A DNA stretch of 64,000 nt from Sulfitobacter sp. DFL-14 (GCF_003335585.1 NZ_QBFD01000012.1:150587-214586), one strand, 5' to 3'. Counted from the stretch's first letter, positions 1-9,071 are shown. Program-made: numbers and translations. Notes: generated by a model from the letters alone, not told the origin.

Positions 1-591
1 GATGGGATCAAAGCCGCCAAGGGCGGACCAGGTGTCGCGATGCAGGAACAGGGCATTCGATTCCAGTATCGGCCCGGTGACCTGGGCCTCTTCGGGCCAT
101 GACACGGCAAAAAGGTCCGCTGCCGGATCGGGCCAGCCAGCCTGCGCCAGCAATGCATCCTCGGTCGCCCTGTCATATCCATGCTGCGTTGCGCTGGCCT
201 GCCGGTCGAACCCGAACTGGCGATTGGGAACGGCGATCACCGGGGCCGGATGCGCCTCGGCTGCGCGCGCCACAGCAGCCAGGAGCCCGGATGACGCCAT
301 GCGCGCGCCGTCAATCCACGCGCCGACGATCCTGCCCCGCGCCAGTGACAGCGCCTGGTTCATCGCCTGGACCGGCGACGGGGCGGGGTTGCTTGCCGCG
401 ATGATCTGCGGGACCGGTATCATCTCTGGCGCGACAGGCAGATGTCCGGAGCCGTTGTCGACCACGATGATTTCCCAGCTCAGCCCGTCGGCACCCTGCT
501 GAAAAGCGCGCGACAGCGACCATAGCGTGCGCGGCAACTCGCGGTCCATCCGCCAGCATGTGATCGCGATCGAAATATCGGGTGCCGCCAT
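1..591 (-). CDS. GT2-family glycosyltransferase, 5' part only
   Basis: The first 197 codons of a minus-strand gene run off the left edge of the window without a stop. The start is the ATG at 591. The N-terminus (ISIAITCWRMDRELPRTLWS) followed by EIIVVDNGS at residues 40-48 is the nucleotide-binding opening of a GT-A fold family 2 glycosyltransferase, which moves a sugar from a nucleotide-sugar donor to an acceptor. The usual DxD metal site appears as WIDGAR (residues 92-97), so one acidic residue is shifted or missing. LESNALFLHRDTWSALGGFD near the edge matches the acceptor-side region of the family. It diverges from the P450-like gene across 75 bp. Its neighbours are also of glycan type, so polysaccharide synthesis is a plausible but unproven role. 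Confidence 0.8.
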   Translation of the reverse strand, partial: MAAPDISIAITCWRMDRELPRTLWSLSRAFQQGADGLSWEIIVVDNGSGHLPVAPEMIPVPQIIAASNPAPSPVQAMNQALSLARGRIVGAWIDGARMASSGLLAAVARAAEAHPAPVIAVPNRQFGFDRQASATQHGYDRATEDALLAQAGWPDPAADLFAVSWPEEAQVTGPILESNALFLHRDTWSALGGFDPI

Positions 592-666
592 CTCAGCGCC
601 TTCCGTTTGCGAGACACTGGGCTTAACCTGCACAACGGCACCATTCCTTTGAAGACAGGCCCGCAT

Positions 667-1824
667 ATGCGCACATCGGAAATCAATTCTCAAGCCTTCG
701 GCCCGTCAACGATCCGCGAGGCGGCGGACGCCAATCGCGATCCCATCCTGGTCGGCACGCCCTGGCGGCGCGGATATGGTCATTGGCAGGTGTCGCGCAT
801 GCGGGATGTGCGCGCCGTGCTGGCGCACCCGGGCACCACAACCGACGATCTTGCTTTCAGGGTGTTTGCCCGGTTCCGTGAAAAGCGCGGTGATCTTGAC
901 AGCATTTTCCGTCTGTCCCGCCAGATCAGCCGCGCACACCGCACCCCCAACGACGCGGAGCGCATGGACGCCATCACCGTCACCAAACGGTTTATGGAAT
1001 GCCTGCCCGCGCAGGATTTCCGGTCTCCTCTGACCGCGCTGGTTTCTTCGGGCGAAACCGAGGCTGACGCAATGGCAATGGCAGTGCAAAAGCCGATCAT
1101 GGAATGGCGCGCCGCAGCACTTGGGATCAATGCGGCCCTGGGTCAGGAAATCGAGATCGACAGCATTGACATATTGGCAAGCCTCGACCGCACCGCGATC
1201 CCCGGTTTCATCAAGCTGGAGCCAAAGGCAGCGCGCATCATGGGCAATCTCTCGGCGATGAACGTCGGGTGGGCCGCCGGGCAGAAAATTCCTCTGATGC
1301 ATTTGATTTCCCCAGCCTTTCTGGCAATTGAGCCCCTGTCCAAGACCAGCGGTCTGATGCTTGCGCATCTGGCCGACAATCCGGACCTTCAGGAGACGCT
1401 GCGCAACCGCGCGGAACTTCGCCCGGCCTACCTGCAGGAAGTGGAGCGCCTGCTGGGCGCGGTGCGCTATGTCGCCCGCCAGATCGGACCCGCCGGTCTG
1501 GATCTGGGTGACATGCGTTTGCCGCCCCATTCTCTTGTGTCCTGCGATCTGGTGGCGGCCAACCGCGATCCGGAGCTTTGGGAAGACCCCGAAGCTTTCC
1601 GTTTCGACCGGCCGCGCCTGCATACAGCCACGTTTTCCTTTGGCTCTCTTGCTTGCACCGGCAGCCAGTTGAGCCGCCTGTTCCTCGGCACCCTTTTGGA
1701 TGCCGCTCTGGAAACTGTTCGCCTTGCAGCACCGTGCACCGCAAAGCCGGATGACCGGAGGTTCGCCCGATGGTCGATGATACGGGGCTACGAGAGCTGT
1801 CGGCTGCGTTTTGCCGCAATCTGA
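667..1824 (+). CDS. cytochrome P450-like protein
   Basis: This 385-residue protein has the landmarks of a bacterial cytochrome P450: an ExxR-type K helix (EVERLLGAVR), the meander region (LVAANRDPELWEDPEAFRFD) and a heme-ligand loop FSFGSLACTG that fits FxxGxxxCxG with the thiolate cysteine present. The usual His/Arg two residues before the Cys is replaced by Leu. The N-terminal half is poorly conserved, and no clear AGxxT oxygen-activation motif is seen in the I-helix region. It may be a divergent or non-monooxygenase P450. ATG 667 is preferred over the in-frame ATG at 607 because the latter crowds the divergent glycosyltransferase. Substrate unknown. Confidence 0.75.
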   Translation: MRTSEINSQAFGPSTIREAADANRDPILVGTPWRRGYGHWQVSRMRDVRAVLAHPGTTTDDLAFRVFARFREKRGDLDSIFRLSRQISRAHRTPNDAERMDAITVTKRFMECLPAQDFRSPLTALVSSGETEADAMAMAVQKPIMEWRAAALGINAALGQEIEIDSIDILASLDRTAIPGFIKLEPKAARIMGNLSAMNVGWAAGQKIPLMHLISPAFLAIEPLSKTSGLMLAHLADNPDLQETLRNRAELRPAYLQEVERLLGAVRYVARQIGPAGLDLGDMRLPPHSLVSCDLVAANRDPELWEDPEAFRFDRPRLHTATFSFGSLACTGSQLSRLFLGTLLDAALETVRLAAPCTAKPDDRRFARWSMIRGYESCRLRFAAI

Positions 1825-1960
1825 TGGGTAAACCTTTGAATTTGGGATCATTGCAACCATAGCGATAAGATGCAAAGTATCATGCCATCAGTGGTTTGTA
1901 TCTTGTCTGTTTTGGTTCATTTTTCACGCCCCAAACCCCCGTAGCGGTCCGGAGAATCCC

Positions 1961-4861
1961 ATGCCTGCTTCCAATGAGCGCCGTATCGCGATTTTCGGTA
2001 CTTTCGACGTTGAAAACTACGGCGATCTGCTGTTTCCGCTGCTGGCACAACAACGGCTTGCACCTGAAGGCATGGATCTTGTTGCCGTGTCACCGACCGC
2101 CGGGGTAACCCGCTACCGCGATACGGTTCCTGTCATTTCGCTGGCGGAATTTGCCAAAACGGCGGACAGCTTTGACGGCATTCTGATCGGCGGCGGCAAT
2201 ATCGTACACATCCGCGATTTCGGTCTGCCGGGCTATGATGAAAACGCCTATCCCGCCCTCTGGGCAGGCGCAACGGCCCATGCCCTGCGCCATGGGTTGC
2301 CAGTGGCGTGGAATGCGCCCGGTGTGCTGGCCCCGGAAGGGGCAGCGCCCGGCCCGGACTGGCTGCAGCGCGTCGCGGCAGCCGCCGACCGATTTGCCGT
2401 GCGGGACGCACAAAGCGCCGATGCGATGGACCGCTGGGCAGGCCGTCACCCGGAGGTGATGCCGGACACGGCAACCGATCTGCCGCACCTCTGGCCCGAA
2501 GCGGCGCTGAAGCGGCGCTTTGCCAGGATCAGAAAGAAACTGAAAATCCCGAAAGCGCGGCCCGTGATCGCGCTCCATGTCAAGGCACGCAGCCTGCGCA
2601 AAACCTCCGTTGCCGATTTCGCGCAGCAACTGGATGCAGCCCTTGAAGCCTCTGGCGCAACCGCTGTTCTGATCGCGATCGGGCGCTGCCATGGTGACCA
2701 TGAGCTGGCCCAGGCGCTTCATGCCGCAGCACCCCGCCATACCATTGCTTACGACGAAGCCGATACCCTGCAAGACATCGCCGCCGTCATTGCGGGGGCG
2801 AACGCCTATCTTGGGGCCTCCCTGCACGGCCAGATCACGGCTGCGGCCTATGGCGTCCCGGCGCGACTGGTCGCCGTGCCGAACCTGCACAAGTTTGAAG
2901 GTCAGGCGATCCAGATGGACAGGACCGCGGATGTCGTGGACAGTTGGGAAACCGCGCTGAAGGATCTGCCCCGCGTTCTCGAACAGCCCAAACAAGCCCT
3001 GCCTGCCGCAATCGCGCACCAGCTTGAGGCCCATTGGAACCAGGTCACCCAGATCTTTGCCGCCAGGAAACAAGGTGCGACGCATGCCGACATCTTTCCA
3101 GATGCCGAGATTGAAACAGCCCTTGCCGACGCCGTGGCAGAGATGCGGCAGGGATCGGCGGCACCCGCCACATCCGGCAAGGACGCAACCCCACCCGCCG
3201 ATGACACGCCCCCCCCAGCCCAGCCGGCATGGGACGCCAGGGCGTTTAACGGGCTGATCGCCGATCAGGCCTATGCAGCGGCAGACACCTATGTCGCCAG
3301 CCATCTTGCCCAGACCCCTGCACATCTGCCCGCACGTCTGGGCGAAGTGCGCCTGGCAATGGCCCGCGATGAAACACAAAAGGCCCTCGATCTCTCCGCG
3401 AAACTGGCCGAGGAATGGCCGGCCAACCCCTGGGTCTGGAGCACCCACCTCAAGTGCCTGGCCAAGGCGGGACAGACAGATGACGCCATGGCTTGGTTTC
3501 TCGCCGGTCTCGATGCGCCGGACATCGACGAAACCATGCTGAAGGCCGCAACTGGCGATGTGTTGTCGTCGATGCCCATGCAGGCGCAGGTCGCCTTTCT
3601 CAAGGCGGCGCTCGAAAAACGCCCCCAAAGCACGCATTTGATGCTGCGCCTGGCAATCCGCGCTGATGTGAGCGGCGATTACCAGCTTGCGCTCGACCTG
3701 TTCAAGAAAGTCGAACAGGACGGCCCCCTGCCCGATTATGCGGCCAAGGTGCGCAATCATCTGCGTTCAATCGAACTGACCTTGCCCGACGCTCTGGACC
3801 GTCTGCAAAGCGATGTGGAGGCCGGGACAGAGGATGTTGTCAGCCTGTGCCGACTGTGCAGGCTGGCCGCTGCGGCGGGGCGGTTCGACCTGTCGGTTTC
3901 GGCGCTGCGGCGGGCGCTGGAACTGCATCCGCTGGAATGGCGGACGGTCTACAGGCTCAATCGCGTTTTCCTGACGCGGGCCGAGGACAGGAAGATATTC
4001 GCAGCCCTCAAACGGCTCGCGACAACCAAGGCGCCGGAGCCCGCCTGGCTGTTGCAATACGCGCTTTTCGCCCTGCGCGCGGGTTACAAGGGCGAAGCGC
4101 GCGAAACCCTCTTGCTGCTTGCCGAAACGGAGCTTCTGGGCCCGACCGCGCGCAGCCTGCTGGCCGCGCTTGATGTCCTTGGCAAGACCCGCCCGCGCAA
4201 AGCAGTGCTTGGCGACAGCGATGTCAGGATTGTCAGAAAGCGGGGCGCAGAGAACATCGTTGTGGTGTTTGAAGGCCTGATCGGCGGGCTGAGTTACATC
4301 AACAGCCGGTATCTGGATAAGGTCATGGCGGATATTCCGGCACATATCATCTATCTGCGCGACCCCCACGGGCAGATATTCCTCAAGGGTGTGCCTGAGC
4401 TTGGCGCAGATGAAGCGGCAATGCAGACCGCACTGGCCGCGATGATTGCAGAGCTTGGCCAGGGCAAGGTGGTTGCAATCGGAGGATCGGCCGCCGGATT
4501 TGCGGCCCTGCGCACCGGCCTGGCCATTGATGCGGATGCCGTCATTTCACTGGCGGGCTTTGTCACGCCCGGCACCGCCAGGGCCCAGGACGGGGACCAT
4601 GCCCGGCGCGGCATGGCAGAGATCTTCGGAGCCGATCTGGACGCCTTTGATCTGCGCCCGCAGCTTCGGTCACACCCCAAGCTGCAACTGACACAGGTTG
4701 TCGGCAGCAACTACACGCCCGACATGACCCGCCTGCGCGCGCTCGACGACATAAAGAATGCCCAGGCCATTGTCCTCGACGGTATCGACACCCATCACGT
4801 CGCCTTGCCCGCGGTGACGGACGGCACCCTGAAACGCCTGCTGAACGACGCGCTGTCGTAG
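1961..4861 (+). CDS. polysaccharide pyruvyl transferase-TPR-hydrolase-like fusion protein
   Basis: This 966-residue protein appears to be three domains in one chain. Residues 1 to about 345 resemble the polysaccharide pyruvyl transferase family, which adds ketal pyruvate from PEP to surface sugars: FDVENYGDLLFP near residue 15, IGGGN at 76-80 and GASLHGQI at 285-292. A Pro/Ala-rich linker lies around 400-422. Residues 430-730 are helical repeats of TPR type. Residues 765-966 look like an alpha/beta-hydrolase core: IVVVFEGLIGGL, a nucleophile-elbow-like GGSAAG (841-846, Ser843) and a late His (DTHH, 943-946). No signal peptide is seen. A role in capsule or exopolysaccharide decoration is inferred; the third domain's activity is unknown. 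Confidence 0.72.
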   Translation: MPASNERRIAIFGTFDVENYGDLLFPLLAQQRLAPEGMDLVAVSPTAGVTRYRDTVPVISLAEFAKTADSFDGILIGGGNIVHIRDFGLPGYDENAYPALWAGATAHALRHGLPVAWNAPGVLAPEGAAPGPDWLQRVAAAADRFAVRDAQSADAMDRWAGRHPEVMPDTATDLPHLWPEAALKRRFARIRKKLKIPKARPVIALHVKARSLRKTSVADFAQQLDAALEASGATAVLIAIGRCHGDHELAQALHAAAPRHTIAYDEADTLQDIAAVIAGANAYLGASLHGQITAAAYGVPARLVAVPNLHKFEGQAIQMDRTADVVDSWETALKDLPRVLEQPKQALPAAIAHQLEAHWNQVTQIFAARKQGATHADIFPDAEIETALADAVAEMRQGSAAPATSGKDATPPADDTPPPAQPAWDARAFNGLIADQAYAAADTYVASHLAQTPAHLPARLGEVRLAMARDETQKALDLSAKLAEEWPANPWVWSTHLKCLAKAGQTDDAMAWFLAGLDAPDIDETMLKAATGDVLSSMPMQAQVAFLKAALEKRPQSTHLMLRLAIRADVSGDYQLALDLFKKVEQDGPLPDYAAKVRNHLRSIELTLPDALDRLQSDVEAGTEDVVSLCRLCRLAAAAGRFDLSVSALRRALELHPLEWRTVYRLNRVFLTRAEDRKIFAALKRLATTKAPEPAWLLQYALFALRAGYKGEARETLLLLAETELLGPTARSLLAALDVLGKTRPRKAVLGDSDVRIVRKRGAENIVVVFEGLIGGLSYINSRYLDKVMADIPAHIIYLRDPHGQIFLKGVPELGADEAAMQTALAAMIAELGQGKVVAIGGSAAGFAALRTGLAIDADAVISLAGFVTPGTARAQDGDHARRGMAEIFGADLDAFDLRPQLRSHPKLQLTQVVGSNYTPDMTRLRALDDIKNAQAIVLDGIDTHHVALPAVTDGTLKRLLNDALS

Positions 4862-4955
4862 GAATACGTCAATGGACCTGAGGCCGGGAACACGAGCATG
4901 GTTCGGGAGCCATCGGGCCAAACCGGGCGGTGTCACTGGTTCGCAATGGGGATAA

Positions 4956-5045
4956 TGGCGGAGGCTCAGGGATTCGAACCCTGGGGACGCTCTCACGCCC
5001 GCCGGTTTTCAAGACCGGTGCATTCGACCACTCTGCCAAACCTCC
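4956..5045 (-). tRNA. tRNA-Ser(UGA)
   Basis: A 90-nt minus-strand tRNA with a genome-encoded CCA. The acceptor GGAGG at the 5' end pairs with CCTCC before the discriminator G. The anticodon stem-loop reads CCGGT-CTTGAAA-ACCGG, giving anticodon TGA. A long variable arm and the T-arm GGGTTCGAATCCC are as expected for a class II serine tRNA. Confidence 0.96.
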
Positions 5046-5138
5046 GCAACGCCCCCCTCCTAGAGTGCCGCAATCGATTCGGCAAATGCTCCGATGTGCC
5101 GAATTTACCGGCCGTCACACGGGGAAATTTGCCGATCA

Positions 5139-5165
5139 GGACAGCCCAGCCTTTTCAGGCTGTCC
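5139..5165. terminator. hairpin upstream of the SPOR lipoprotein gene
   Basis: An 8-bp perfect stem, GGACAGCC (5139-5146) with GGCTGTCC (5158-5165), surrounds an 11-nt loop. No T-run follows on either strand, so it may be a weak terminator or a structured leader. It lies between tRNA-Ser, which is transcribed away from it, and the SPOR gene. Confidence 0.3.
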
Positions 5166-5273
5166 CTTGCAGGTTAGAGTGCGGCAAAACCCTCGTCCAA
5201 GGGGGTGTTGAGCGTTGCCGCAAGATGCGGCGTGAAATGGCCCATCAGGCCAGCAGGCAAGGACGACAAATTG

Positions 5274-6164
5274 ATGAGCAGGCTTATTTCCCGCCCCGAC
5301 AGCCGCGCAGGCCGTTTGACCGTGATGGCAGGTCTGGTCCTGTCGGTGGGCCTGTTGGCAGGCTGCGAAGACACCGGGCAGCTTGGCTTCCTCAAGCCCA
5401 AGGCACAGGCCAGCACGGCAGGTGCCACCCGCTCCACCAAGCTGGTGGAACGCGATGTGGAGGCGCCCGAGGTCTTCAACGTAACAGACCAGGGATTGTG
5501 GGATGGCCGCCCCTCGCTGGGGGGCGTCTGGGTGGCGCATCCCGATGTGACCGAACCCGAGCGGGTGATCATCCGCAACGAGGCGAACGGGAAGTTCGTG
5601 ATTGGCGCCTTGTTCCGGCGCGAGCGTGAACTGCCCGGCCCGAACCTGCAGATGTCATCGGACGCCGCTGCGGCGCTGAATGTTCTGGCGGGCGCGCCCG
5701 CGCCGCTGAACGTGATCGCCCTGCGCCGTGAAGAGGCCGAGGAAACCGCCGAAGCCGAGGCCGCCGCCGCGAGCGTGCAGGCGCCGTCGGATGTAACGGA
5801 AACGACGCTGGACCCCATCGCACCCGCCGAGCAGGCCATTGATGCGGCAGCACCCGCACCCGCGGCGGCCGCCCCCGCGGCCCCGGCGGCAGCAAAACCT
5901 GTGGCACCTGCCCCGAAACCGGCATCCAGCCTGTCCAAACCCTATGTCCAGATCGGCATTTTCAGTGTCGAAGCCAATGCCGAACGCGCGGCCAAGCAGA
6001 TGCGCGGCGCCGGGCTGGTCCCGACGGTCAAGAAATCAGAAATCAATGGCAAGCCCTTCTGGCGTGTCGTTGTCGGCCCGGTCACCAGCCAGTCCGAACT
6101 CAACAGCCTGGTCAAGAAGATCAAGGGCGAAGGGTTCTCGGACGCCTATGCCGTGTCGAGCTAA
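5274..6164 (+). CDS. SPOR-domain lipoprotein
   Basis: This 296-residue envelope protein starts at ATG 5274 with AAGGAC upstream. Residues 1-30 form a signal peptide ending in a lipobox (SVGLLAGC, Cys31), so the mature protein should be lipid-anchored. A middle stretch rich in Ala, Pro and Glu (about 160-220) is a flexible spacer. The last 77 residues (KPYVQIGIFSVEANAERAAK to the end) are a SPOR domain, which binds denuded septal peptidoglycan. It sits 21 bp before dacA, so both are probably co-transcribed and act in cell-wall remodelling at division. A sequence between residues 70 and 160 (DQGLWDGRPSLGGVWVAHPD) is not recognised. Confidence 0.88.
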   Translation: MSRLISRPDSRAGRLTVMAGLVLSVGLLAGCEDTGQLGFLKPKAQASTAGATRSTKLVERDVEAPEVFNVTDQGLWDGRPSLGGVWVAHPDVTEPERVIIRNEANGKFVIGALFRRERELPGPNLQMSSDAAAALNVLAGAPAPLNVIALRREEAEETAEAEAAAASVQAPSDVTETTLDPIAPAEQAIDAAAPAPAAAAPAAPAAAKPVAPAPKPASSLSKPYVQIGIFSVEANAERAAKQMRGAGLVPTVKKSEINGKPFWRVVVGPVTSQSELNSLVKKIKGEGFSDAYAVSS

Positions 6165-6185
6165 TCACAGGAGCTTTCCCAGACC

Positions 6186-7337
6186 ATGATCCGCCACTTC
6201 GCTGCCTGCCTGGCGCTGATCCTGTTCAGCCTTCCCGCCCAAGCCTTCGAGACCAAGGCAAGTGCCGCCTATGTCTATGACCTGACCACCGGCACGGTGC
6301 TTCTGGCCAAGAATGCGGACCAGCCGCTGCCGCCCGCGTCCATGTCCAAGCTGATGACGCTTTACATGGCCTTCGAGGCGCTGGAGAACGGGCGGCTGGA
6401 ACTGGATGACGAATTGCTCGTCTCTGCCGATGCGGCGTCCTACGGCGGTTCCACCATGTTCCTGCAACAGGGCGAACGCGTGTCGGTCGAAGACCTGCTG
6501 CGCGGCATCATCGTGCTGTCGGGCAATGACGCCTGTGTGGTCCTGGCGGAGGCGCTGTCGGGGACCGAAGCGCGTTTCGCCCGCGACATGACCACCCGTG
6601 CGCAGCAGTTGGGCATGACCAATTCGACCTTCATGAACTCCAACGGCTGGCCCAAGCCCGGCCACCGCATGTCGATGCGCGACCTCGGGTTGGTGGCCAC
6701 CAGGCTGATCACGGAATTCCCGCAGTTCTACCCGATGTTCGCCGAAGAGGAGTTCCTGTTTGATACGAACGAGTCAGCGAACCGCTACAACCGCAACCCG
6801 CTGCTCAAGCTGGGGATTGGCGCAGACGGCCTGAAGACCGGCCACACCTCCGAGGCGGGCTACGGGCTGGTCGGATCGGCCAAACAGGGGAACCGCCGTG
6901 TGGTTTTCGTGATCTCGGGGCTGGATACCGCCGAAGCACGCGCGCAGGAATCCGAAGCCATCGTGAACTGGGCCTTCCGCCAGTTCTCTGAACGTACCCT
7001 GGGCGAGGCCGGCACGCAGATCACCGAAGTGCCTGTGGCGCTGGGTGCCGTGCAGACTGTGGGGCTGGAGCTGAAAGACAAGCTGACAATGCTGACCCCC
7101 TTTACCGGCAGCAATGATGTCACGGCAGAGGCGATCTATCAGATGCCTTTCAAGGCCCCGATCGAAAAGGGCGCCGAGATGGGGGAACTGGTGATCACCC
7201 GCGAAGGCCTGCCGGAAGTGCGCGTGCCGCTGGTTGCCTCCGATGATGTGGCCCCCGGCGGCTTCATGATCAAACTGGCCGCAGCGGCGCAGCATCTGCT
7301 GGCGCGGATCAATGCAGGTCCGCAGGAATCCTCGTGA
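6186..7337 (+). CDS. dacA: D-alanyl-D-alanine carboxypeptidase (PBP5/6 type)
   Basis: This 383-residue exported serine peptidase trims the terminal D-Ala from peptidoglycan pentapeptides. Residues 1-20 are a signal peptide (MIRHFAACLALILFSLPAQA). The three active-site motifs of the S11 family are intact: SMSK at 52-55 with nucleophile Ser52, SGN at 112-114 and KTG at 217-219. A beta-rich C-terminal domain follows (about 275-365), as in PBP5. The C-terminal amphipathic anchor is short (FMIKLAAAAQHLLARI). AGGAGC lies just upstream. The gene ends in an overlap with the tmk start, indicating an operon. Confidence 0.95.
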   Translation: MIRHFAACLALILFSLPAQAFETKASAAYVYDLTTGTVLLAKNADQPLPPASMSKLMTLYMAFEALENGRLELDDELLVSADAASYGGSTMFLQQGERVSVEDLLRGIIVLSGNDACVVLAEALSGTEARFARDMTTRAQQLGMTNSTFMNSNGWPKPGHRMSMRDLGLVATRLITEFPQFYPMFAEEEFLFDTNESANRYNRNPLLKLGIGADGLKTGHTSEAGYGLVGSAKQGNRRVVFVISGLDTAEARAQESEAIVNWAFRQFSERTLGEAGTQITEVPVALGAVQTVGLELKDKLTMLTPFTGSNDVTAEAIYQMPFKAPIEKGAEMGELVITREGLPEVRVPLVASDDVAPGGFMIKLAAAAQHLLARINAGPQESS

Positions 7338-7972
7338 GCGACAAGGGGCTGTTCATCAGCTTTGAGGGCATTGACGGTTCGGGAAAGTCCACCCAGGCCA
7401 GGCTGCTGGCCGATGATCTGCGCGACGCAGGCCGTGACGTGATCCTGACGCGGGAACCCGGCGGCTCTCCCGGGGCGGAGGAGATCCGCGCGCTGGTCCT
7501 GCAGGGCGATCCCGACCGCTGGTCGGCGGAAACCGAGATTCTGCTCTTCACCGCCGCGCGCCGCGATCATCTGGAACGCACCATCCGGCCCGCGCTTGCG
7601 GCGGGCAAGGTGGTGATTTGCGACCGTTTTGCGGATTCGACCCGGATGTATCAGGGCCTGTCGCGCGGCGATCTGCGCGGCGTCGTGGACCGGTTGCATG
7701 ACCTCATGATCGGGGTCGAGCCGGATCTGACCATCCTGATCGACATGGACCCCACCGAAGGATTGAGCCGCGCCCTGTCCCGCAAGGGGGCCGAGGAACG
7801 GTTCGAGGATTTCGGCGAGGATCTGCAAAAGGCCATGCGCGCGGGGTTCCTGGCGCTGGCCGATGAATTTGCGGACCGGTTCCGGGTTGTCGACGGCGCA
7901 AGGGCCGTCGAGGCCGTAGCGGCAGATGTCCGCGCGGTGGCGGACGGGTTTCTGCCCAAGCGGCGCGCCTGA
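7334..7972 (+). CDS. tmk: thymidylate kinase
   Basis: This 212-residue enzyme phosphorylates dTMP to dTDP with ATP in dTTP synthesis. The P-loop FEGIDGSGKST ends at residue 20, the DR(F/Y) motif is CDRFADST, and TREPGGS binds dTMP. The start is a GTG at 7334, inside the end of dacA (4-bp overlap), which suggests translational coupling. Length is normal for bacterial Tmk. In related genomes holB usually follows directly; here an oppositely oriented lipoprotein gene lies between. Confidence 0.96.
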   Translation: MSDKGLFISFEGIDGSGKSTQARLLADDLRDAGRDVILTREPGGSPGAEEIRALVLQGDPDRWSAETEILLFTAARRDHLERTIRPALAAGKVVICDRFADSTRMYQGLSRGDLRGVVDRLHDLMIGVEPDLTILIDMDPTEGLSRALSRKGAEERFEDFGEDLQKAMRAGFLALADEFADRFRVVDGARAVEAVAADVRAVADGFLPKRRA

Positions 7973-8038
7973 CGGCTGGCAGGCGGGATTCTCCCGGCGC
8001 AAGCGGGGCATGCGACACCAGACGCCCCCAAAAACGGC

Positions 8039-8063
8039 AAAAGGCCCCGCAAGGGGGCCTTTT
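8039..8063. terminator. bidirectional rho-independent terminator
   Basis: A perfect 10-bp stem, AAAAGGCCCC (8039-8048) and GGGGCCTTTT (8054-8063), has a 5-nt loop. Its A/T ends supply a T-run on both strands. It serves the convergent ends of tmk (+) and the lipoprotein gene (-). Confidence 0.88.
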
Positions 8064-8088
8064 CCGGAGGTACGAGCTCGGGGAGGTG

Positions 8089-8802
8089 TTATTCGCGTTC
8101 CAGCACGAATGTCCCGCCGCCGCCGATGAGGATCGGCGCGCCGCCGGGCTGGTCCGTCACGACAACCGTGGCCGGTCCGACAGCCGCCTGCGCCTGACCG
8201 CCGCCAACCGGGCCAAGGAAGGAACCGCCGAGGCCAAGGTTGACCTGACCGATGCTGCCGCTGACCGGATCAACCAGTTCACCACCCATGTTCAGGGTAA
8301 AGACATTGGTCACGACTTCGGTGGGTGCGCCGGGGATTGGCGGCACGCCGGGGGGCAGGATGATCGGCTGGGTCTGCTCGGAGAGGACCGATGGCGCGAT
8401 GCCGTCTGCGCTGTCCAGCGTACCGTCGAGGGCGAAGGCCTCGCCGCCCAGCTCGCCACGGAAGTTGGTGGCGGTCCCGGCGATGGTCTCATTGTCGAAA
8501 TCCGCCTGAACTTCCAGATCGCCAAGCGCATAGCCGGTGGTATTGGTATTGTCGTTGGCGGTGATGTTCAGCAGCGTGGAGCCGCGGAACGTGCCCTGCC
8601 CCACCAGTTCGACACTGGTCGGCGCCAAGGTTGTGGTGTTCGACAATTCGTCGAATTTGGCGTCATAGTCGGCGCGGGTTGCAGCCGGTCCACCGCCGGG
8701 TCCGCCCCCCGGTCCGCCGCCAACTGCATTGCTGGTGCAGGCCGCCATCGCGAGGCAGACTGCCCCCAGCAGACCGGCACGTAAAATACTATGATCGTTC
8801 AC
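8089..8802 (-). CDS. lipoprotein with TbpB-like beta-barrel domain
   Basis: This 237-residue lipoprotein starts at GTG 8802, with AAGGGGA eight bases upstream; the in-frame ATG farther upstream lacks such a site. A signal peptide ends in the lipobox CLAMAAC. A glycine-rich tether (GGGPGGGPGGG) follows. The rest is Gly/Thr/Asn-rich beta structure, including DLEVQADFDNETIAGTATNF, which resembles the barrel domain of transferrin-binding-protein-B-like surface lipoproteins. In that family the domain binds host or environmental ligands; here the ligand is unknown. It is transcribed against its neighbours and lies between tmk and holB, suggesting it was inserted there. Confidence 0.68.
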   Translation of the reverse strand: MNDHSILRAGLLGAVCLAMAACTSNAVGGGPGGGPGGGPAATRADYDAKFDELSNTTTLAPTSVELVGQGTFRGSTLLNITANDNTNTTGYALGDLEVQADFDNETIAGTATNFRGELGGEAFALDGTLDSADGIAPSVLSEQTQPIILPPGVPPIPGAPTEVVTNVFTLNMGGELVDPVSGSIGQVNLGLGGSFLGPVGGGQAQAAVGPATVVVTDQPGGAPILIGGGGTFVLERE

Positions 8803-9071
8803 AAGAATTTCCCCTTCGTGGCTCAAAACACATTCAGATGGATGCCCTCCGGCCCGGCACGGAATTCGCAGGGCACAGGCAGAACCATGCATTCAATAAC
8901 CTTGTGAAACGGCGCTTGGTCACTCCCCCAATCGGGGGATGCAGGGGCAATTCTGGCTTTTATGTGCCCTTTGGCACGCAAGTTGCGACCACAGGTTGTT
9001 GCCAGTGGCTTGACGGTGCCATCCCGCCACCACCCCCTTTCAACCGCCGCGATCCGTGGTAAACGAAACCC
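8803..9071. other. divergent intergenic region, lipoprotein gene to holB
   Basis: 269 bp without a supportable gene. It holds one short perfect hairpin, TCCCCC (8924-8929) and GGGGGA (8934-8939). Any promoters for the lipoprotein gene and holB must lie here, but no convincing -35/-10 pair was picked out. Confidence 0.4.

Noticed and set aside
2090..3760. A 556-codon minus-strand frame
   Set aside because: Antisense to the pyruvyl transferase fusion gene.
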